From NCBI RefSeq assembly GCF_013267595.1, contig NZ_CP054011.1:372001-436000 (forward strand): a stretch of DNA of 64,000 nt, written 5' to 3'. Source of the DNA: Prevotella melaninogenica. Its GTDB lineage: Bacteria > Bacteroidota > Bacteroidia > Bacteroidales > Bacteroidaceae. A model generated the notes under the pieces. That model was not told the origin of the DNA and made no database searches. It worked only from the letters and a program-made list of their open reading frames with translations. The first letter of the stretch is position 1. Every line of letters begins with the position of its first letter. Positions 18,034-27,671 of this stretch are shown in pieces. The position numbers were made by a program, and so were the translations under genes.

Positions 18034-18073
18034 AAAAAACAGAGGTGTACCAAGAGTGCACCTCTGTTTTTTT
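18034..18073 (+). terminator. Rho-independent terminator of the SusCD-M16 operon
   Basis: AAACAGAGGTG and CACCTCTGTTT form a strong stem preceded by an A-run and followed by seven or more Ts. It may work in both directions. Confidence 0.9.
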
Positions 18074-18119
18074 GACTTTGTACAAGATGTACTGAGACCA
18101 TTAATGGTCTATTCTATTA

Positions 18120-19582
18120 TATTGCTGTCCGATAAAACCTCCATATACTGCAATATCCTCTCTCAATCCTGCTGAAATAGGCATGATTAGTTCTAATTTC
18201 AAATTCCAAGCCCCCTAGAATAATGACAACTCTTCTGGTGGGGCTTTTACTTGGGTAATCAATCTATCCCAGTCTCTATGTGGCTGCTCAAAGAAACTTT
18301 GTATTGCGACATAACTCATAAGTAAAATTCTTATCATTGTTGCCAAGCCTGAGAAGCTCCAAGGTCTCTTTATTTTGTTCTTCACTAGGGTTATAAGCAG
18401 ATTGGCTATAAGCGTAATCCATATTTGTATTTTTATAGCATTCGCACTCTCTCCATAGAAGTATCTTAGCGGGAAATTCTGTTTTATTTGTTTAAATAAG
18501 GTTTCTATTTGCCATCGTCTCTTATAGATAGCTATAATATCTTCTACCGACATCTGAAAATCATTGGTCAGCAGTGATATGAATCTGATTTTCCCTTTCT
18601 TGGTCTTATCCTGATATGTGATTTTTCTTGCTTTATGGTAAATATCTTTTTCCTTTGTATGCTTATGGAAGAGAATGGTTTCTACGCGTACAACTCCATA
18701 ATCTGTAGTCATCTGGTAATCCGTATCAGCAATCCTTTCAAAGCTAAGATTATTTTTCATCTTAGTTACATATATAACGCCTCTTTGAGTCAGTTCAGAG
18801 AACTTTTCATAGTTTATATAGGCTCTGTCAAAAGCAATCAGTTCCTCATTGGCGTATCGTTCTGGGATAAGTGCAAATTGATCATGACTAGCTGCAGATG
18901 TGAACTTGATATCGCTTGGAACATTCTCATTGGCAAATATCTCTGTATGTACTTTTATTCCACCCTTCTTCTTACCAGTTTTGGGATTACGTCCTACTCC
19001 TTTAAAGACCAGGTTAGAAAACAGACTGATTGTCGTAGAATCTATTATCTTTAGATTCTTCAGCCATTTGGGCTGTCCACAATTTCGGCTGTCCGAGTAA
19101 AGTTCATGGCGATATTTCTCATATAAGTTCATATAGATCGAACCGAATATCTCGGAATCTCGGCGTTTGTTTGCATCTGACAAGGTACTTCGACAAGGAA
19201 AATGCTTTAAACCAAGATGATTAAAGCGATTAACATTAGCAAAGAGAGAGGCCTTTATCTCACGCAGAGAGTCTAAACGCATCATTACTGCATAAAGCAT
19301 GACGACAAGATGATGCCATGCATCAAACTTCTTTATATAGTGTTCACCTCCCTGAGCTTGGCTCAGAGAGAGAATTTTATCACGATTAAAATAGTTTAAC
19401 AGTTGAACATATAGTGGCTGTCCGATAAAATGTGTACTTTTGTTCATCTTATTTCATTGTTTTATTTTGACAACTACAAAGGAAATAAGAAGGGCTGAAT
19501 GTGCAAAACAATCAGCCCGTTTTTTTTATTATTCTGAATTAAAAAGATATGAACGCAAAAAAAGTTTTATCGGACACCAATA
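18120..19582 (-). mobile_element. Intact IS4-family insertion sequence with 9-bp target duplication
   Basis: The ends read TATTGCTGTCCGATAAAAC (left) and TATTGGTGTCCGATAAAAC (right, reverse complement), an 18/19 match. The flanks carry the direct repeat ATTCTATTA (18111-18119 and 19583-19591). The element is 1463 bp and encodes one transposase. A 235-bp derivative with the same ends lies at 41911-42145. The insertion is intergenic, downstream of the M16 operon terminator. Confidence 0.92.
18215..19447 (-). CDS. IS4-family transposase
   Basis: This 410-residue DDE transposase has an N-terminal helical DNA-binding region (DUF4372-like). The catalytic acids are visible in LKIIDSTTISLF (first Asp), IAFDRAYINY (second Asp) and the YREK signature YKRRWQIETLFKQIKQN (Glu). 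Its length is normal for the family and no frameshift is seen, so the element may be active. The ATG at 19445-19447 is 135 bp inside the right end of the element. Confidence 0.95.
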   Translation of the reverse strand: MNKSTHFIGQPLYVQLLNYFNRDKILSLSQAQGGEHYIKKFDAWHHLVVMLYAVMMRLDSLREIKASLFANVNRFNHLGLKHFPCRSTLSDANKRRDSEIFGSIYMNLYEKYRHELYSDSRNCGQPKWLKNLKIIDSTTISLFSNLVFKGVGRNPKTGKKKGGIKVHTEIFANENVPSDIKFTSAASHDQFALIPERYANEELIAFDRAYINYEKFSELTQRGVIYVTKMKNNLSFERIADTDYQMTTDYGVVRVETILFHKHTKEKDIYHKARKITYQDKTKKGKIRFISLLTNDFQMSVEDIIAIYKRRWQIETLFKQIKQNFPLRYFYGESANAIKIQIWITLIANLLITLVKNKIKRPWSFSGLATMIRILLMSYVAIQSFFEQPHRDWDRLITQVKAPPEELSLF

Positions 19583-19649
19583 ATTCTATTATTATCCTCC
19601 GATACAGAAAACCTTTTCACCTTTCTACTTAAAAAACGCAGGTAGGAGT

Positions 19650-19860
19650 TTGAAAAATCATTACATGTTTCCAAACAAAAGCTCTATAGATAACGGTAAA
19701 AAGATGTCAAAAAGGTGTGTTTGTAACTTACAGGTAGTCAGTTAGTTGTAAAGTAATGTAGCGAGCGGTGCCTAATTGGACTTCAAAAGGGCGTTAGTTA
19801 GCCCTCAAAAGGGCACCTATTGCAAGTCAATTAGGCGTCTTTTAGAAGCCAAAAGGGCAT
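19650..19860 (-). repeat. Dispersed ~210-bp repeat R1, copy B
   Basis: On the minus strand this copy has the 22-bp units (ending GCCTAATT, GTGCCCTTTT, ACGCCCTTTT, then GGCACC in place of GCACCTTTT). The tail has GTAAGTTACAAA and the terminal motif ATGTAATGATTTTTCAA, shared with copies C and E. It lies between the IS4 element and the CDF transporter gene. Confidence 0.85.
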
Positions 19861-19977
19861 GTCTTGGATTTGAACTATACGAAAATAGTTTACAAATATC
19901 GCTTTGTAAGGGAGATAGATTGATTGTAGAAGACGAATAGGCATAGTAACAGGAATTACTTTCTCTTGTGTCCAGCA

Positions 19978-20010
19978 CTCCCCTCTCTCTTGGAGAGGGG
20001 TTGGGGGAGA
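19978..20010 (-). terminator. Hairpin at the 3' end of the CDF gene (common Bacteroidetes intergenic motif)
   Basis: CCCCTCTCTC and AGAGGGG form a stem. On the minus strand it is preceded by CTCTCCCCCAACC, a motif I know to recur between genes in Bacteroidetes. It probably stabilises or ends the mRNA of the upstream gene. Confidence 0.55.
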
Positions 20011-20015
20011 GGTTT

Positions 20016-20945
20016 TTAATAATCCTCCTTATATTTATCTGTCTCAATATAGATATAAATTTTGTAGTCTGGGAAGGCTGCCCGCATATTCTTCTCAATG
20101 TCATTAACCAACTGAGGAACTTGTGCTTCGTATTCGCTTTTAATATCAATCTTTGCAGTGACAAGAATGTCTGTAGGACCGAGATGAATGGTCTTGACGT
20201 TGATGAGGCGGTCGATTTCTGTTCTGTTGAATGTCTCTTTGATACGTGTCAGGTCCTTCTGTGTGACACTCTCACCAATAAGTAGACTGTAGAATTCACG
20301 TGAGAGGAAAAGAGCTGCTGCACAGAGGAGTACACCAATCAGTACACCCGATAGGGCATCATAGAATGGATTACCTGTGAGGTGGGTCAGAAGTGTACCT
20401 CCTAAGGCTATCAGTAGACCAACGACAGCACAACTATCTTCTGCAAAGATGATGAGAATTTCGCTGTGACGGCTCTCTCGTAGGAAACGATAAAGTGAAA
20501 GATTGTCCTTATTCAGTTCCTTAATCTCCTTGAAGGCAACCCTTAGACTGACAGTTTCTACTAAGAGTCCGAAGGCCAGAATACCAATGACGAGCCATGT
20601 GTTCTCCAAGCTGTGTTCTGGGTGAAATAACTTCTCTGCTGCTTCCATGATACCTAATGCACCACCAGCGAAGAATAGCATCATTGCAACAACCAAGCTA
20701 TAGAAATACTTAGCACGTGCCTGTCCGAATGGATGTTTATCTGATATCTTCGCTGTTGACTGTCGGTTGCCTACTAACAGTAGTATTTCATTGCCACAAT
20801 CTACGATACTATGGATAGACTCATTCAACATTGCAGCTGAGCCAGACACAGCAAAACCAACAAACTTTGATATCGCTACCAAGATGTTTGCACCTAAGGC
20901 AGCGATAACACTCATCATTCCTTCACTTTTCTTTTCCTTTTCCAT
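20016..20945 (-). CDS. Cation diffusion facilitator family transporter
   Basis: This 309-residue inner-membrane transporter probably exports a divalent metal (Zn, Mn or Fe) in exchange for protons. Six hydrophobic segments and a cytoplasmic C-terminal domain (about 205-300) are visible. Family signatures are HSIVDCGNEI in TM2 (His/Asp pair) and HPFGQARAKYFYSL in the following loop. In TM5 the usual HxxxD pair is replaced by AEDSCAVVG, as in the SLC30A9-like branch, so the metal site may differ. It follows the lipoprotein gene by 34 nt. Confidence 0.88.
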   Translation of the reverse strand: MEKEKKSEGMMSVIAALGANILVAISKFVGFAVSGSAAMLNESIHSIVDCGNEILLLVGNRQSTAKISDKHPFGQARAKYFYSLVVAMMLFFAGGALGIMEAAEKLFHPEHSLENTWLVIGILAFGLLVETVSLRVAFKEIKELNKDNLSLYRFLRESRHSEILIIFAEDSCAVVGLLIALGGTLLTHLTGNPFYDALSGVLIGVLLCAAALFLSREFYSLLIGESVTQKDLTRIKETFNRTEIDRLINVKTIHLGPTDILVTAKIDIKSEYEAQVPQLVNDIEKNMRAAFPDYKIYIYIETDKYKEDY

Positions 20946-20979
20946 ATCCTGTTTTAAACTTTTTGATATTGGTATATAT

Positions 20980-21801
20980 TTACCAGATGTATTCTGTAAC
21001 GTACTTACTATTTTCCTCTTTGTTATTTTTATTTAGTGTTGTCACCACTTCTTCAATGCGGGTGGGACGTCCTTCCTTATCATACTCCGTTGTCAGTTGC
21101 GACTTGAAATTGAAGTCTTTATCTTTTGAACTAAAGCTATAGCTGCTAATATCTCCTTTCGGAATAACACCCATATAGCCCAAGGTGATGAAGGGGATGG
21201 GTATTCTTATACCACTACCAAACATCCAAAAGTAATAGAGGTTATGGTAGTTCGTTTTCTCTCCAGTATCTCTGTATGTGATATTTAATGATTTGTCAGG
21301 TAATATCTTCTCTCCCTTCCATTGGAGGATGTTGGTTTGTCTCCCACAGAGTGTGTTAGGTGTGTCACGACAAACGAGTCTTCGCTTATTGTCGTAGGTG
21401 TATGTATAATAGCCGGGAGTGTTATTCGCTTCTACGATAAGTCCGTTCTTAACTATATAATAGCCATCAAGGAGTTCGTCTAACTGGTCTTTAATATGCG
21501 TCTTATGAATGTGAATGGTATCACCAGCATAGGAGTAAGTGTAATCATCCAAGCTGTCTGTACCCACACGCTCTATGATGAGCTGCCCTTTTTGGTTACA
21601 ATAATAGGTGATAGTGTCCTTACTCCTCTCCGCTTTCGATGTTACGTCTTTGATAATCGTCAGATAACGATGCAGTTGTTCTCCGTGATAAGTTATCTCT
21701 TCTGCTATTCCAGAAGGGACAGACGAACATGAGAAAAACAAACTAACAACTATGATAGCTAATAAGAGCAGTCTGATGTCTTTGTATAAGTCTTTCTTCA
21801 T
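20980..21801 (-). CDS. DUF4595-like lipoprotein
   Basis: The 273-residue protein starts MKKDLYKDIRLLLLAIIVV and has a lipobox FFSC near residue 24. The body is rich in short strand pairs of YD-repeat flavour (YTYTYDNKRRLV, TTEYDKEGRPTRIEEV), typical of Bacteroidetes cell-surface proteins related to DUF4595. The function is unknown. A longer frame to 21849 lacks a signal-peptide start, so ATG 21801 is preferred. It is probably co-transcribed with the CDF transporter. Confidence 0.65.
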   Translation of the reverse strand: MKKDLYKDIRLLLLAIIVVSLFFSCSSVPSGIAEEITYHGEQLHRYLTIIKDVTSKAERSKDTITYYCNQKGQLIIERVGTDSLDDYTYSYAGDTIHIHKTHIKDQLDELLDGYYIVKNGLIVEANNTPGYYTYTYDNKRRLVCRDTPNTLCGRQTNILQWKGEKILPDKSLNITYRDTGEKTNYHNLYYFWMFGSGIRIPIPFITLGYMGVIPKGDISSYSFSSKDKDFNFKSQLTTEYDKEGRPTRIEEVVTTLNKNNKEENSKYVTEYIW

Positions 21802-21946
21802 TTGTTCTTGATGGTTAAGGAGTTTGTTTATATATGCGGAGTTCTGCAATGTTGAATAGGAGATAGTGAGTAGCAGTAAGGGACAAATACTTCTCTTTTA
21901 GAGGGAAAACGAGCTTGTTCAAGTCTTGTTCTTCGTACAGTTAGCC

Positions 21947-22216
21947 TTACTTCTTCGCAGCCTTCTGTGCCTCTTTCACCATCTTTAGACGTTCCTCGTA
22001 GATGGGGCGCCACTTGTTGATCATTGCTTGAAGGTCTTTACTTCTCTGCTCCAATTCACGGTATTCGTCTGTATCTGTTTCGTTGTTCTGACTCTTCATT
22101 AGCATCTGTTGCAGCATTAGTTTCTGTTGTTCATCAGCCTTTTGAAGCTGTGCACCAAGCTTTTCAAGATTCTCCATAAACGCTAATGCACGGTCAATAT
22201 GATTTTCTTTTTCCAT
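21947..22216 (-). CDS. Small coiled-coil protein, unknown function
   Basis: This 89-residue, Lys/Glu/Gln-rich protein (MEKENHIDRALAFMENLEKL start, AQKAAKK end) is almost wholly predicted helix with heptad-like spacing; no cysteines or catalytic motifs are seen. The start at 22214-22216 is chosen because TAACTTTG, the -7 promoter box, lies just upstream at 22252-22259 on the minus strand, inside a longer in-frame extension to 22324. It is transcribed divergently from the large fusion gene. Confidence 0.65.
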   Translation of the reverse strand: MEKENHIDRALAFMENLEKLGAQLQKADEQQKLMLQQMLMKSQNNETDTDEYRELEQRSKDLQAMINKWRPIYEERLKMVKEAQKAAKK

Positions 22217-22251
22217 CTTTTGACTATCTTTTAATGTCTTTTTTCTGCGTA

Positions 22252-22259
22252 CAAAGTTA
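22252..22259 (-). promoter_or_regulatory. -7 box for the coiled-coil gene
   Basis: On the minus strand TAACTTTG matches TAnnTTTG exactly, 35 nt before the ATG. No clear -33 element is seen at the standard distance. Confidence 0.55.
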
Positions 22260-22430
22260 CAGAAAAAGTTCAGTATCACCACTGCTTCCAAATTATTTTC
22301 ACGAAGAAAAGAATTTCTTTTCATGAAAAAAAATATTTTTCTTCACGTAAATAAATTTTTCTTTTCATGAAAATAATTCGCAGTTGGTTGTTTTCTTTGT
22401 AATCTTCGTGTGTAAGACGGGATTTTATAG

Positions 22431-22438
22431 TATCTTTG
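22431..22438 (+). promoter_or_regulatory. -7 box of the GT/HIT/SpoIID gene
   Basis: TATCTTTG is an exact TAnnTTTG match 25 nt before the ATG at 22464. The region upstream is unusually rich in A/T runs. Confidence 0.6.
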
Positions 22439-22463
22439 CAAGTAGATAAAAGAACACATTTAG

Positions 22464-25400
22464 ATGGAAAAGAAGAAACAGATAGATTGCTTTCTACCGT
22501 ATAGCACAACTGCAATGATGGAGTCACTTGCTGCGCAGTTGTACGAGTTAGGTGTGGTAAAGAATATATATACGTTAGCTGCAGATGTCCTACCTACAGA
22601 GGCATTGCCTCTGTACACCCATCAGCTGCAGACAGGTGGTTTGCTTTCCCTTGCTACTATGCGCCTTATAGCGACTACAGCAACAGCCGATTATGCCCTG
22701 CTTTATTTGAAGCAAGGACCTATCACGTTAGGTTATCATGCGCTTGAGCGTATGCTGCAAGTAGCTGAGGAAACTGGTGCGGGAATGGTTTATGCTGACC
22801 ATTACTCTGTGAAAGTTGGCAAGACGGTGAGGCATCCTGTTACAGCCTATCAGTTGGGCAGCATCCGTGATGACTTTGATTTTGGTTCTGTCGTACTTCT
22901 CAAGACTGGGTATCTGAAGGAGTATGCAACAAGAGAGGTGGAAAAGGACTATCAGTTTGCTGGTTGGTACGACCTTCGTCTATTCTTAAGTCGTAAGGGA
23001 GAACTCTTCCATCTGAATGAATATCTCTATACGGAGGAGGAAGACGACCTACGTGCAAGTGGCGAGAAGCAGTTTGATTATGTGAATCCACGCAACCGTG
23101 AGGTACAGATTGAGATGGAGCAGGTGGCTACAGCACATCTCTCTGCTATCAATGCCTTGGTAGATACAACGCAATATGCACAGCCAGACTTCTCTGCTGA
23201 GGCTTTCCCTGTGGAGGTGTCGGTGGTGATTCCTGTCTTTAATCGTGAGAAGACAGTACGCGATGCGGTTGTATCAGCACTCTCACAGAAGACAGACTTC
23301 CCTTTTAATGTCATCGTTGTCGACAACCATTCGACAGACGGAACGACGGAGATTCTCTCTACTTTGGCTGCTGATGAGCGTCTTGTGCATCTTATTCCTA
23401 CACGCACAGACCTCGGTATAGGTGGCTGTTGGAACTATGCTATCAATGATGCGCATTGCGGTCGCTTTGCTGTTCAGTTGGATAGTGATGATCTTTATTC
23501 CTCAGAAAATACTTTGCAGACCATTGTCGATGCTTTCCACGAACAGAAAGCAGCGATGATAGTAGGCTCTTATCGTATGTGTGACTTTGATCTTAACACC
23601 CTTCCACCAGGTTTGATTAGCCATAATGAGTGGACGGAAGATAATGGTTGCAACAACGCCCTACGTATTAATGGGCTCGGTGCACCACGTGCTTTCTTCA
23701 CTCCTTTGGTTCGTCAGCATCAATTCCCTAATACAAGTTATGGCGAAGACTATGCTATGGGCTTGGCTTTCAGTCGTCGTTTCCGTATCGGACGAATCTA
23801 TGATGAACTTTATCTCTGCCGTCGTTGGGGTGGAAACAGTGATGCCGTACTGAGCATTGATAAGGTTAATGCCAACAATCATTATAAAGATCAGCTGCGT
23901 ACAGTTGAGATTTTAGCACGTCAGAAACAGAATCAAGATAGAGAGAAAGGGCTAACTGATTTTTTTCATAACCAGCTGAACCAATGGAAAGACGTTGCAA
24001 AACGTTTTGAAGAGTTGAAGGGTGTGCAGACGCGTGAGGTGGGTTCAGCCCTTGCGCAATTCAATCCTGCACGCTTGGTGAGTACAGGTGCGAAGATTGA
24101 TAAGGCTACACTGGCTAAGCGTCCTTGCTTCCTTTGTGAGAAGAATCGTCCAAAAGAACAGATTGTTCTGCCTTTTGGAAACGACTTCGATATCCTTGTC
24201 AATCCTTTCCCAATCCTTCCAGTACATTTTACGATACCTTCTCGTCATCATCAACAGCAGGCAATAGCGGATAATTACGTACAGATACATCGCTTGCTAA
24301 GAGCTTATCCGCAGCTGATGGTATTCTATAATGGACCGAAGTGTGGGGCGAGTGCACCTGATCATCTCCACTTTCAGGCAGGAACAAGTGGTATTCTCCC
24401 TTTACAACGTGACTGGCAGTGGCTTTATGCGACCTCTGTTCCGCTCTTAAAACTGAATGATGTGGAGGGAATCTACGAGATAAAAGACTATATCTGTCCC
24501 GTTTTAGCTATCGTGAGTCATACAGAGAAGCACGATGTTGAGCTCTTCAGCCGTTTATATGAGGCACTTCCAATGAAGGAAGATGAAACTGAGCCGATGA
24601 TGAATATCGTGGCTTGGCGCAGTGGGGAGGCATTTATTTCAGTTGTATTCCCACGTGAAAAGCATCGTCCTGATTGTTATTCTGCTGACGGAGAGGCACA
24701 GTGTCTGGTTAGTCCAGGTAGCTTGGATATGGCAGGGTTGATGATATTGCCTCGTCAGATCGACTTCGAAGGGATGACAGCAGAGCGTGCTAAGGACGTT
24801 TTACAAGAGGTTTCACTGTCAGATGAGGCAATGAATGAAGTCGTGAAGCGTCTTCGCAATAAGGCAGTTGACCTCGCTTTCGATGATTGGAAGTACGAAC
24901 CGATTGTCTCAGTAGGTATCGTTAGCGGCGACGAAATACGTTTCCAGCTGAATGGTACTTATACAATAGGAAACAAAGAGGTGACTGGTAAGCAGATTGT
25001 AAAGTCCAAAGATGGACAGATTCTGTGGAATTCTACGGTCTATCAAGAACTTTGCTTCACCCCGCAAAATGATGATATATCCTTTACTTTAGAGGATGTT
25101 ACTATCGGAGTAGACTTCCATTGGGAGCGCAAAGAGGCACAAACCTTCCTCGGAAAGCTACGTTTTGTTGTCGATGGAGATAAGCTCTGGGCTATTAATG
25201 AACTACCTGTAGAACGTTATTTAGCAAGTGTTATCTCAAGTGAGATGAGTGCTACCTCTTCATTAGAGCTTTTGAAGGCACATGCTGTAATCTCTCGCAG
25301 TTGGCTTTTGGTACAGATGAGAAGACGAAAAGCTATCGAAATGGGTGTTCAGACAGCATCTGCACCTGTAAAAGTGTCGGATGAAGAAGGTGTGGTTTGG

Positions 25401-26213
25401 TATGATAGTGATGCTCACACACTGTTTGATGTCTGCGCAGACGACCATTGTCAACGCTATCAGGGTATTACAAAAGCAACAAGTCCGCATGTTGAAGAGG
25501 CTATTAAGGCTACACGTGGTCAGTTGTTGATGAATGGTAAGGGAATATGTGATGCCCGTTTCAGTAAGTGCTGTGGTGGTGTTTCAGAAGAGTATGAGTA
25601 CTGTTGGGACAATAACCATAAGCCTTATTTACTCTCGATAGTGGATAATGCACCTTTAGGAACAGCTCCTACAATTGACCTCACGGATGAGGCGGTGGCG
25701 AGGGAGTGGATTCTTTCTTCGCCAGAGGCGTTCTGTAACACAAAAGATGCGACAGTCTTGGGTCAGGTACTTAATAACTATGACCAAGAAACACAAGACT
25801 TTTATCGCTGGACAGTAGACTTCACGCAGTCAGAACTTGCTGAACTAATCCGTCGTAAGAGTGGTCTTGATTTCGGAGAGATTATTGACCTCCAACCTTT
25901 AGAGCGCGGTAAGAGTGGTCGTATTACGCGTTTGAAGATTGTAGGAACGAAGCTCACACGTATTATCGGTAAGGAATTAGAGATAAGACGCACGTTAAGT
26001 GAGAGTCATCTCTACAGTTCTGCTTTCGTGGTAGAACGTAGTGAGATTGTGAATGACATCCCACAGCACTTCCGTCTTGTTGGTGCAGGGTGGGGACATG
26101 GTGTTGGTTTGTGTCAGATTGGTGCTGCTGTGATGGGCGAGAAAGGCTATCAATATGACGAAATCCTCCATCATTATTATCAGACAGCAGCTATTGAAGC
26201 ACAATACAAATAA
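22464..26213 (+). CDS. Multidomain fusion: tandem GT-A glycosyltransferases, DUF4922 (HIT phosphorylase-like) and SpoIID/LytB
   Basis: The 1249 residues hold four parts. Residues 1-230 look like a degenerate GT-A fold (MVYADHYSV). About 250-475 is a GT2 domain ([36 protein letters not shown]). About 535-800 is DUF4922, with CFLCEKNRP and the histidine-triad stretch PDHLHFQAG seen in GDP-hexose phosphorylases. About 870-1249 is SpoIID/LytB, with [17 protein letters not shown] and [13 protein letters not shown]. SpoIID domains are lytic transglycosylases on peptide-free glycan, but no signal peptide is visible. The next gene, 11 nt on, is an AmpG-like permease. A role in cell-wall sugar salvage is inference. 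Confidence 0.85.
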   Translation: MEKKKQIDCFLPYSTTAMMESLAAQLYELGVVKNIYTLAADVLPTEALPLYTHQLQTGGLLSLATMRLIATTATADYALLYLKQGPITLGYHALERMLQVAEETGAGMVYADHYSVKVGKTVRHPVTAYQLGSIRDDFDFGSVVLLKTGYLKEYATREVEKDYQFAGWYDLRLFLSRKGELFHLNEYLYTEEEDDLRASGEKQFDYVNPRNREVQIEMEQVATAHLSAINALVDTTQYAQPDFSAEAFPVEVSVVIPVFNREKTVRDAVVSALSQKTDFPFNVIVVDNHSTDGTTEILSTLAADERLVHLIPTRTDLGIGGCWNYAINDAHCGRFAVQLDSDDLYSSENTLQTIVDAFHEQKAAMIVGSYRMCDFDLNTLPPGLISHNEWTEDNGCNNALRINGLGAPRAFFTPLVRQHQFPNTSYGEDYAMGLAFSRRFRIGRIYDELYLCRRWGGNSDAVLSIDKVNANNHYKDQLRTVEILARQKQNQDREKGLTDFFHNQLNQWKDVAKRFEELKGVQTREVGSALAQFNPARLVSTGAKIDKATLAKRPCFLCEKNRPKEQIVLPFGNDFDILVNPFPILPVHFTIPSRHHQQQAIADNYVQIHRLLRAYPQLMVFYNGPKCGASAPDHLHFQAGTSGILPLQRDWQWLYATSVPLLKLNDVEGIYEIKDYICPVLAIVSHTEKHDVELFSRLYEALPMKEDETEPMMNIVAWRSGEAFISVVFPREKHRPDCYSADGEAQCLVSPGSLDMAGLMILPRQIDFEGMTAERAKDVLQEVSLSDEAMNEVVKRLRNKAVDLAFDDWKYEPIVSVGIVSGDEIRFQLNGTYTIGNKEVTGKQIVKSKDGQILWNSTVYQELCFTPQNDDISFTLEDVTIGVDFHWERKEAQTFLGKLRFVVDGDKLWAINELPVERYLASVISSEMSATSSLELLKAHAVISRSWLLVQMRRRKAIEMGVQTASAPVKVSDEEGVVWYDSDAHTLFDVCADDHCQRYQGITKATSPHVEEAIKATRGQLLMNGKGICDARFSKCCGGVSEEYEYCWDNNHKPYLLSIVDNAPLGTAPTIDLTDEAVAREWILSSPEAFCNTKDATVLGQVLNNYDQETQDFYRWTVDFTQSELAELIRRKSGLDFGEIIDLQPLERGKSGRITRLKIVGTKLTRIIGKELEIRRTLSESHLYSSAFVVERSEIVNDIPQHFRLVGAGWGHGVGLCQIGAAVMGEKGYQYDEILHHYYQTAAIEAQYK

Positions 26214-26224
26214 AGCATACGAAG

Positions 26225-27538
26225 ATGCACGAGGAACAGAAGATAATCAATGGAATTCCTATTGTAGACCAGTGGCGTAGCTATTGGCTCTGGCTTCCTA
26301 CGCTCTATTTGACACGTGGACTACCGTATGTTATCTTGTTGATGACTTCATTAGTCTATTTCAACAGAATGGGCTTGTCGAATGGTTCTATCACACTGAC
26401 GACATCGTGGTTAATACTGCCCTTTATCCTCCGACCTTTGTTAGGTAGATTGGTCGTTGGCTATTGGAGTAAGTATGCATGGGTAATTCTGACAGAGTTT
26501 GTTATGGCACTGAGTCTTGGTGGATTGGCGTTTATGGCATCATCTGTTGATTGGTTTGAGTGGACAGTCTTCTTCTTAATGATAATCGCAACGATGGCTG
26601 CCTTACATGATGTGGCTATCGAAAGACTGTATAAGCGTGAAACGGTCTTGCATAATCGTCCTGCTTTTATTGGTACGCGTGCCATTTCTTATATGCTTTC
26701 TATCATCGTGGGAATGGCTATCCCTGTTACAATAGCAGGAAACTTAGAGGTCATTTATAGGACGGTAGCCCCTTCATGGGCAACTATTTTTAGAGTTCTG
26801 TCAGTCTTATTGACCTGTTTGATGCTACTTCATGCTATCATACTTCCCAAAGATAATATTCATGCGAACCTCCCTATATGGACAGGGGTGACACGTCAAT
26901 GGTGGCATGATGTCAAGGCTGCCTTTGTCCGCCATCCTCATTATGTGGCAAACTTGTGTTTCCTTTTTGCCTTTCTCATACCCGAAGGGATGTTTTTTAG
27001 AATAGCACCACTCTTTTTGATAGACCCAGGAAGTAATGCAGGATTGGCTCTTTCACCACAGGAGTTAGGATTAGTCTTGGGAACAGTGGGTACGTTCTCG
27101 TTAATTGGAGGAAGTGCCTTAGGTGCTAATTTGGTACGTCGTGACGGCTTGAAGCGTTGGTTGTGGCTGTTTGTTATAGCCTTGACCTTGCCAAAGTTTG
27201 TCTTTGTTTATCTCAGTTATTACTTTGTCTCCACCTTATCAATTATCAATTTGTGTGTGATTATCGAACAGTTTGGAGCAGGTTTGGGATTAACGTTTTA
27301 TGTTGTATGGCTCGCTCATTGTACAAAAGGGGAGCACTCCACATTTACTTATTCAATAGGTACGGCAATAACAGCCTTCTCGTTGGTGATGACAGGATGG
27401 TTTACAGGTTTCTTGCAGGAGTATGTAGGCTATCGTCTATTCTTCCTTCTTGTGGCAATGTTGGGTGTTATCAGTTTTATAGTGACCTACTTTCTCCCTG
27501 TAACAAAGGAGATAGGAAAACGAAAAAGGATGGTTTAA
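26225..27538 (+). CDS. MFS permease, AmpG-like
   Basis: This 437-residue protein has about 12 hydrophobic helices and starts near WLWLPTLYLTRGLPYVILL, reminiscent of AmpG/muropeptide permeases. Family members carry anhydro-muropeptides or other solutes through the inner membrane. It lies 11 nt after the GT/HIT/SpoIID fusion and is surely co-transcribed. The pairing suggests import of a cell-wall fragment handled by the fusion enzyme; the substrate is not proven by sequence. The C terminus (IGKRKRMV) is basic and cytoplasmic. Confidence 0.8.
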   Translation: MHEEQKIINGIPIVDQWRSYWLWLPTLYLTRGLPYVILLMTSLVYFNRMGLSNGSITLTTSWLILPFILRPLLGRLVVGYWSKYAWVILTEFVMALSLGGLAFMASSVDWFEWTVFFLMIIATMAALHDVAIERLYKRETVLHNRPAFIGTRAISYMLSIIVGMAIPVTIAGNLEVIYRTVAPSWATIFRVLSVLLTCLMLLHAIILPKDNIHANLPIWTGVTRQWWHDVKAAFVRHPHYVANLCFLFAFLIPEGMFFRIAPLFLIDPGSNAGLALSPQELGLVLGTVGTFSLIGGSALGANLVRRDGLKRWLWLFVIALTLPKFVFVYLSYYFVSTLSIINLCVIIEQFGAGLGLTFYVVWLAHCTKGEHSTFTYSIGTAITAFSLVMTGWFTGFLQEYVGYRLFFLLVAMLGVISFIVTYFLPVTKEIGKRKRMV

Positions 27539-27671
27539 ATCCATTTAAAACGACGGTTCTGATGTTTTGTTTTCAGCCGTTAACCTTTATAAAAAGGTCA
27601 TGATTTTATTTGTACCTCACGAAAAATGTTGTACTTTCGCAAGTAGATAGTTATAAAAAACAGTAAATAAA

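Noticed and set aside
20980..21849. Longer start for the DUF4595-like lipoprotein
   Set aside because: The extra residues precede the signal peptide and would spoil export.
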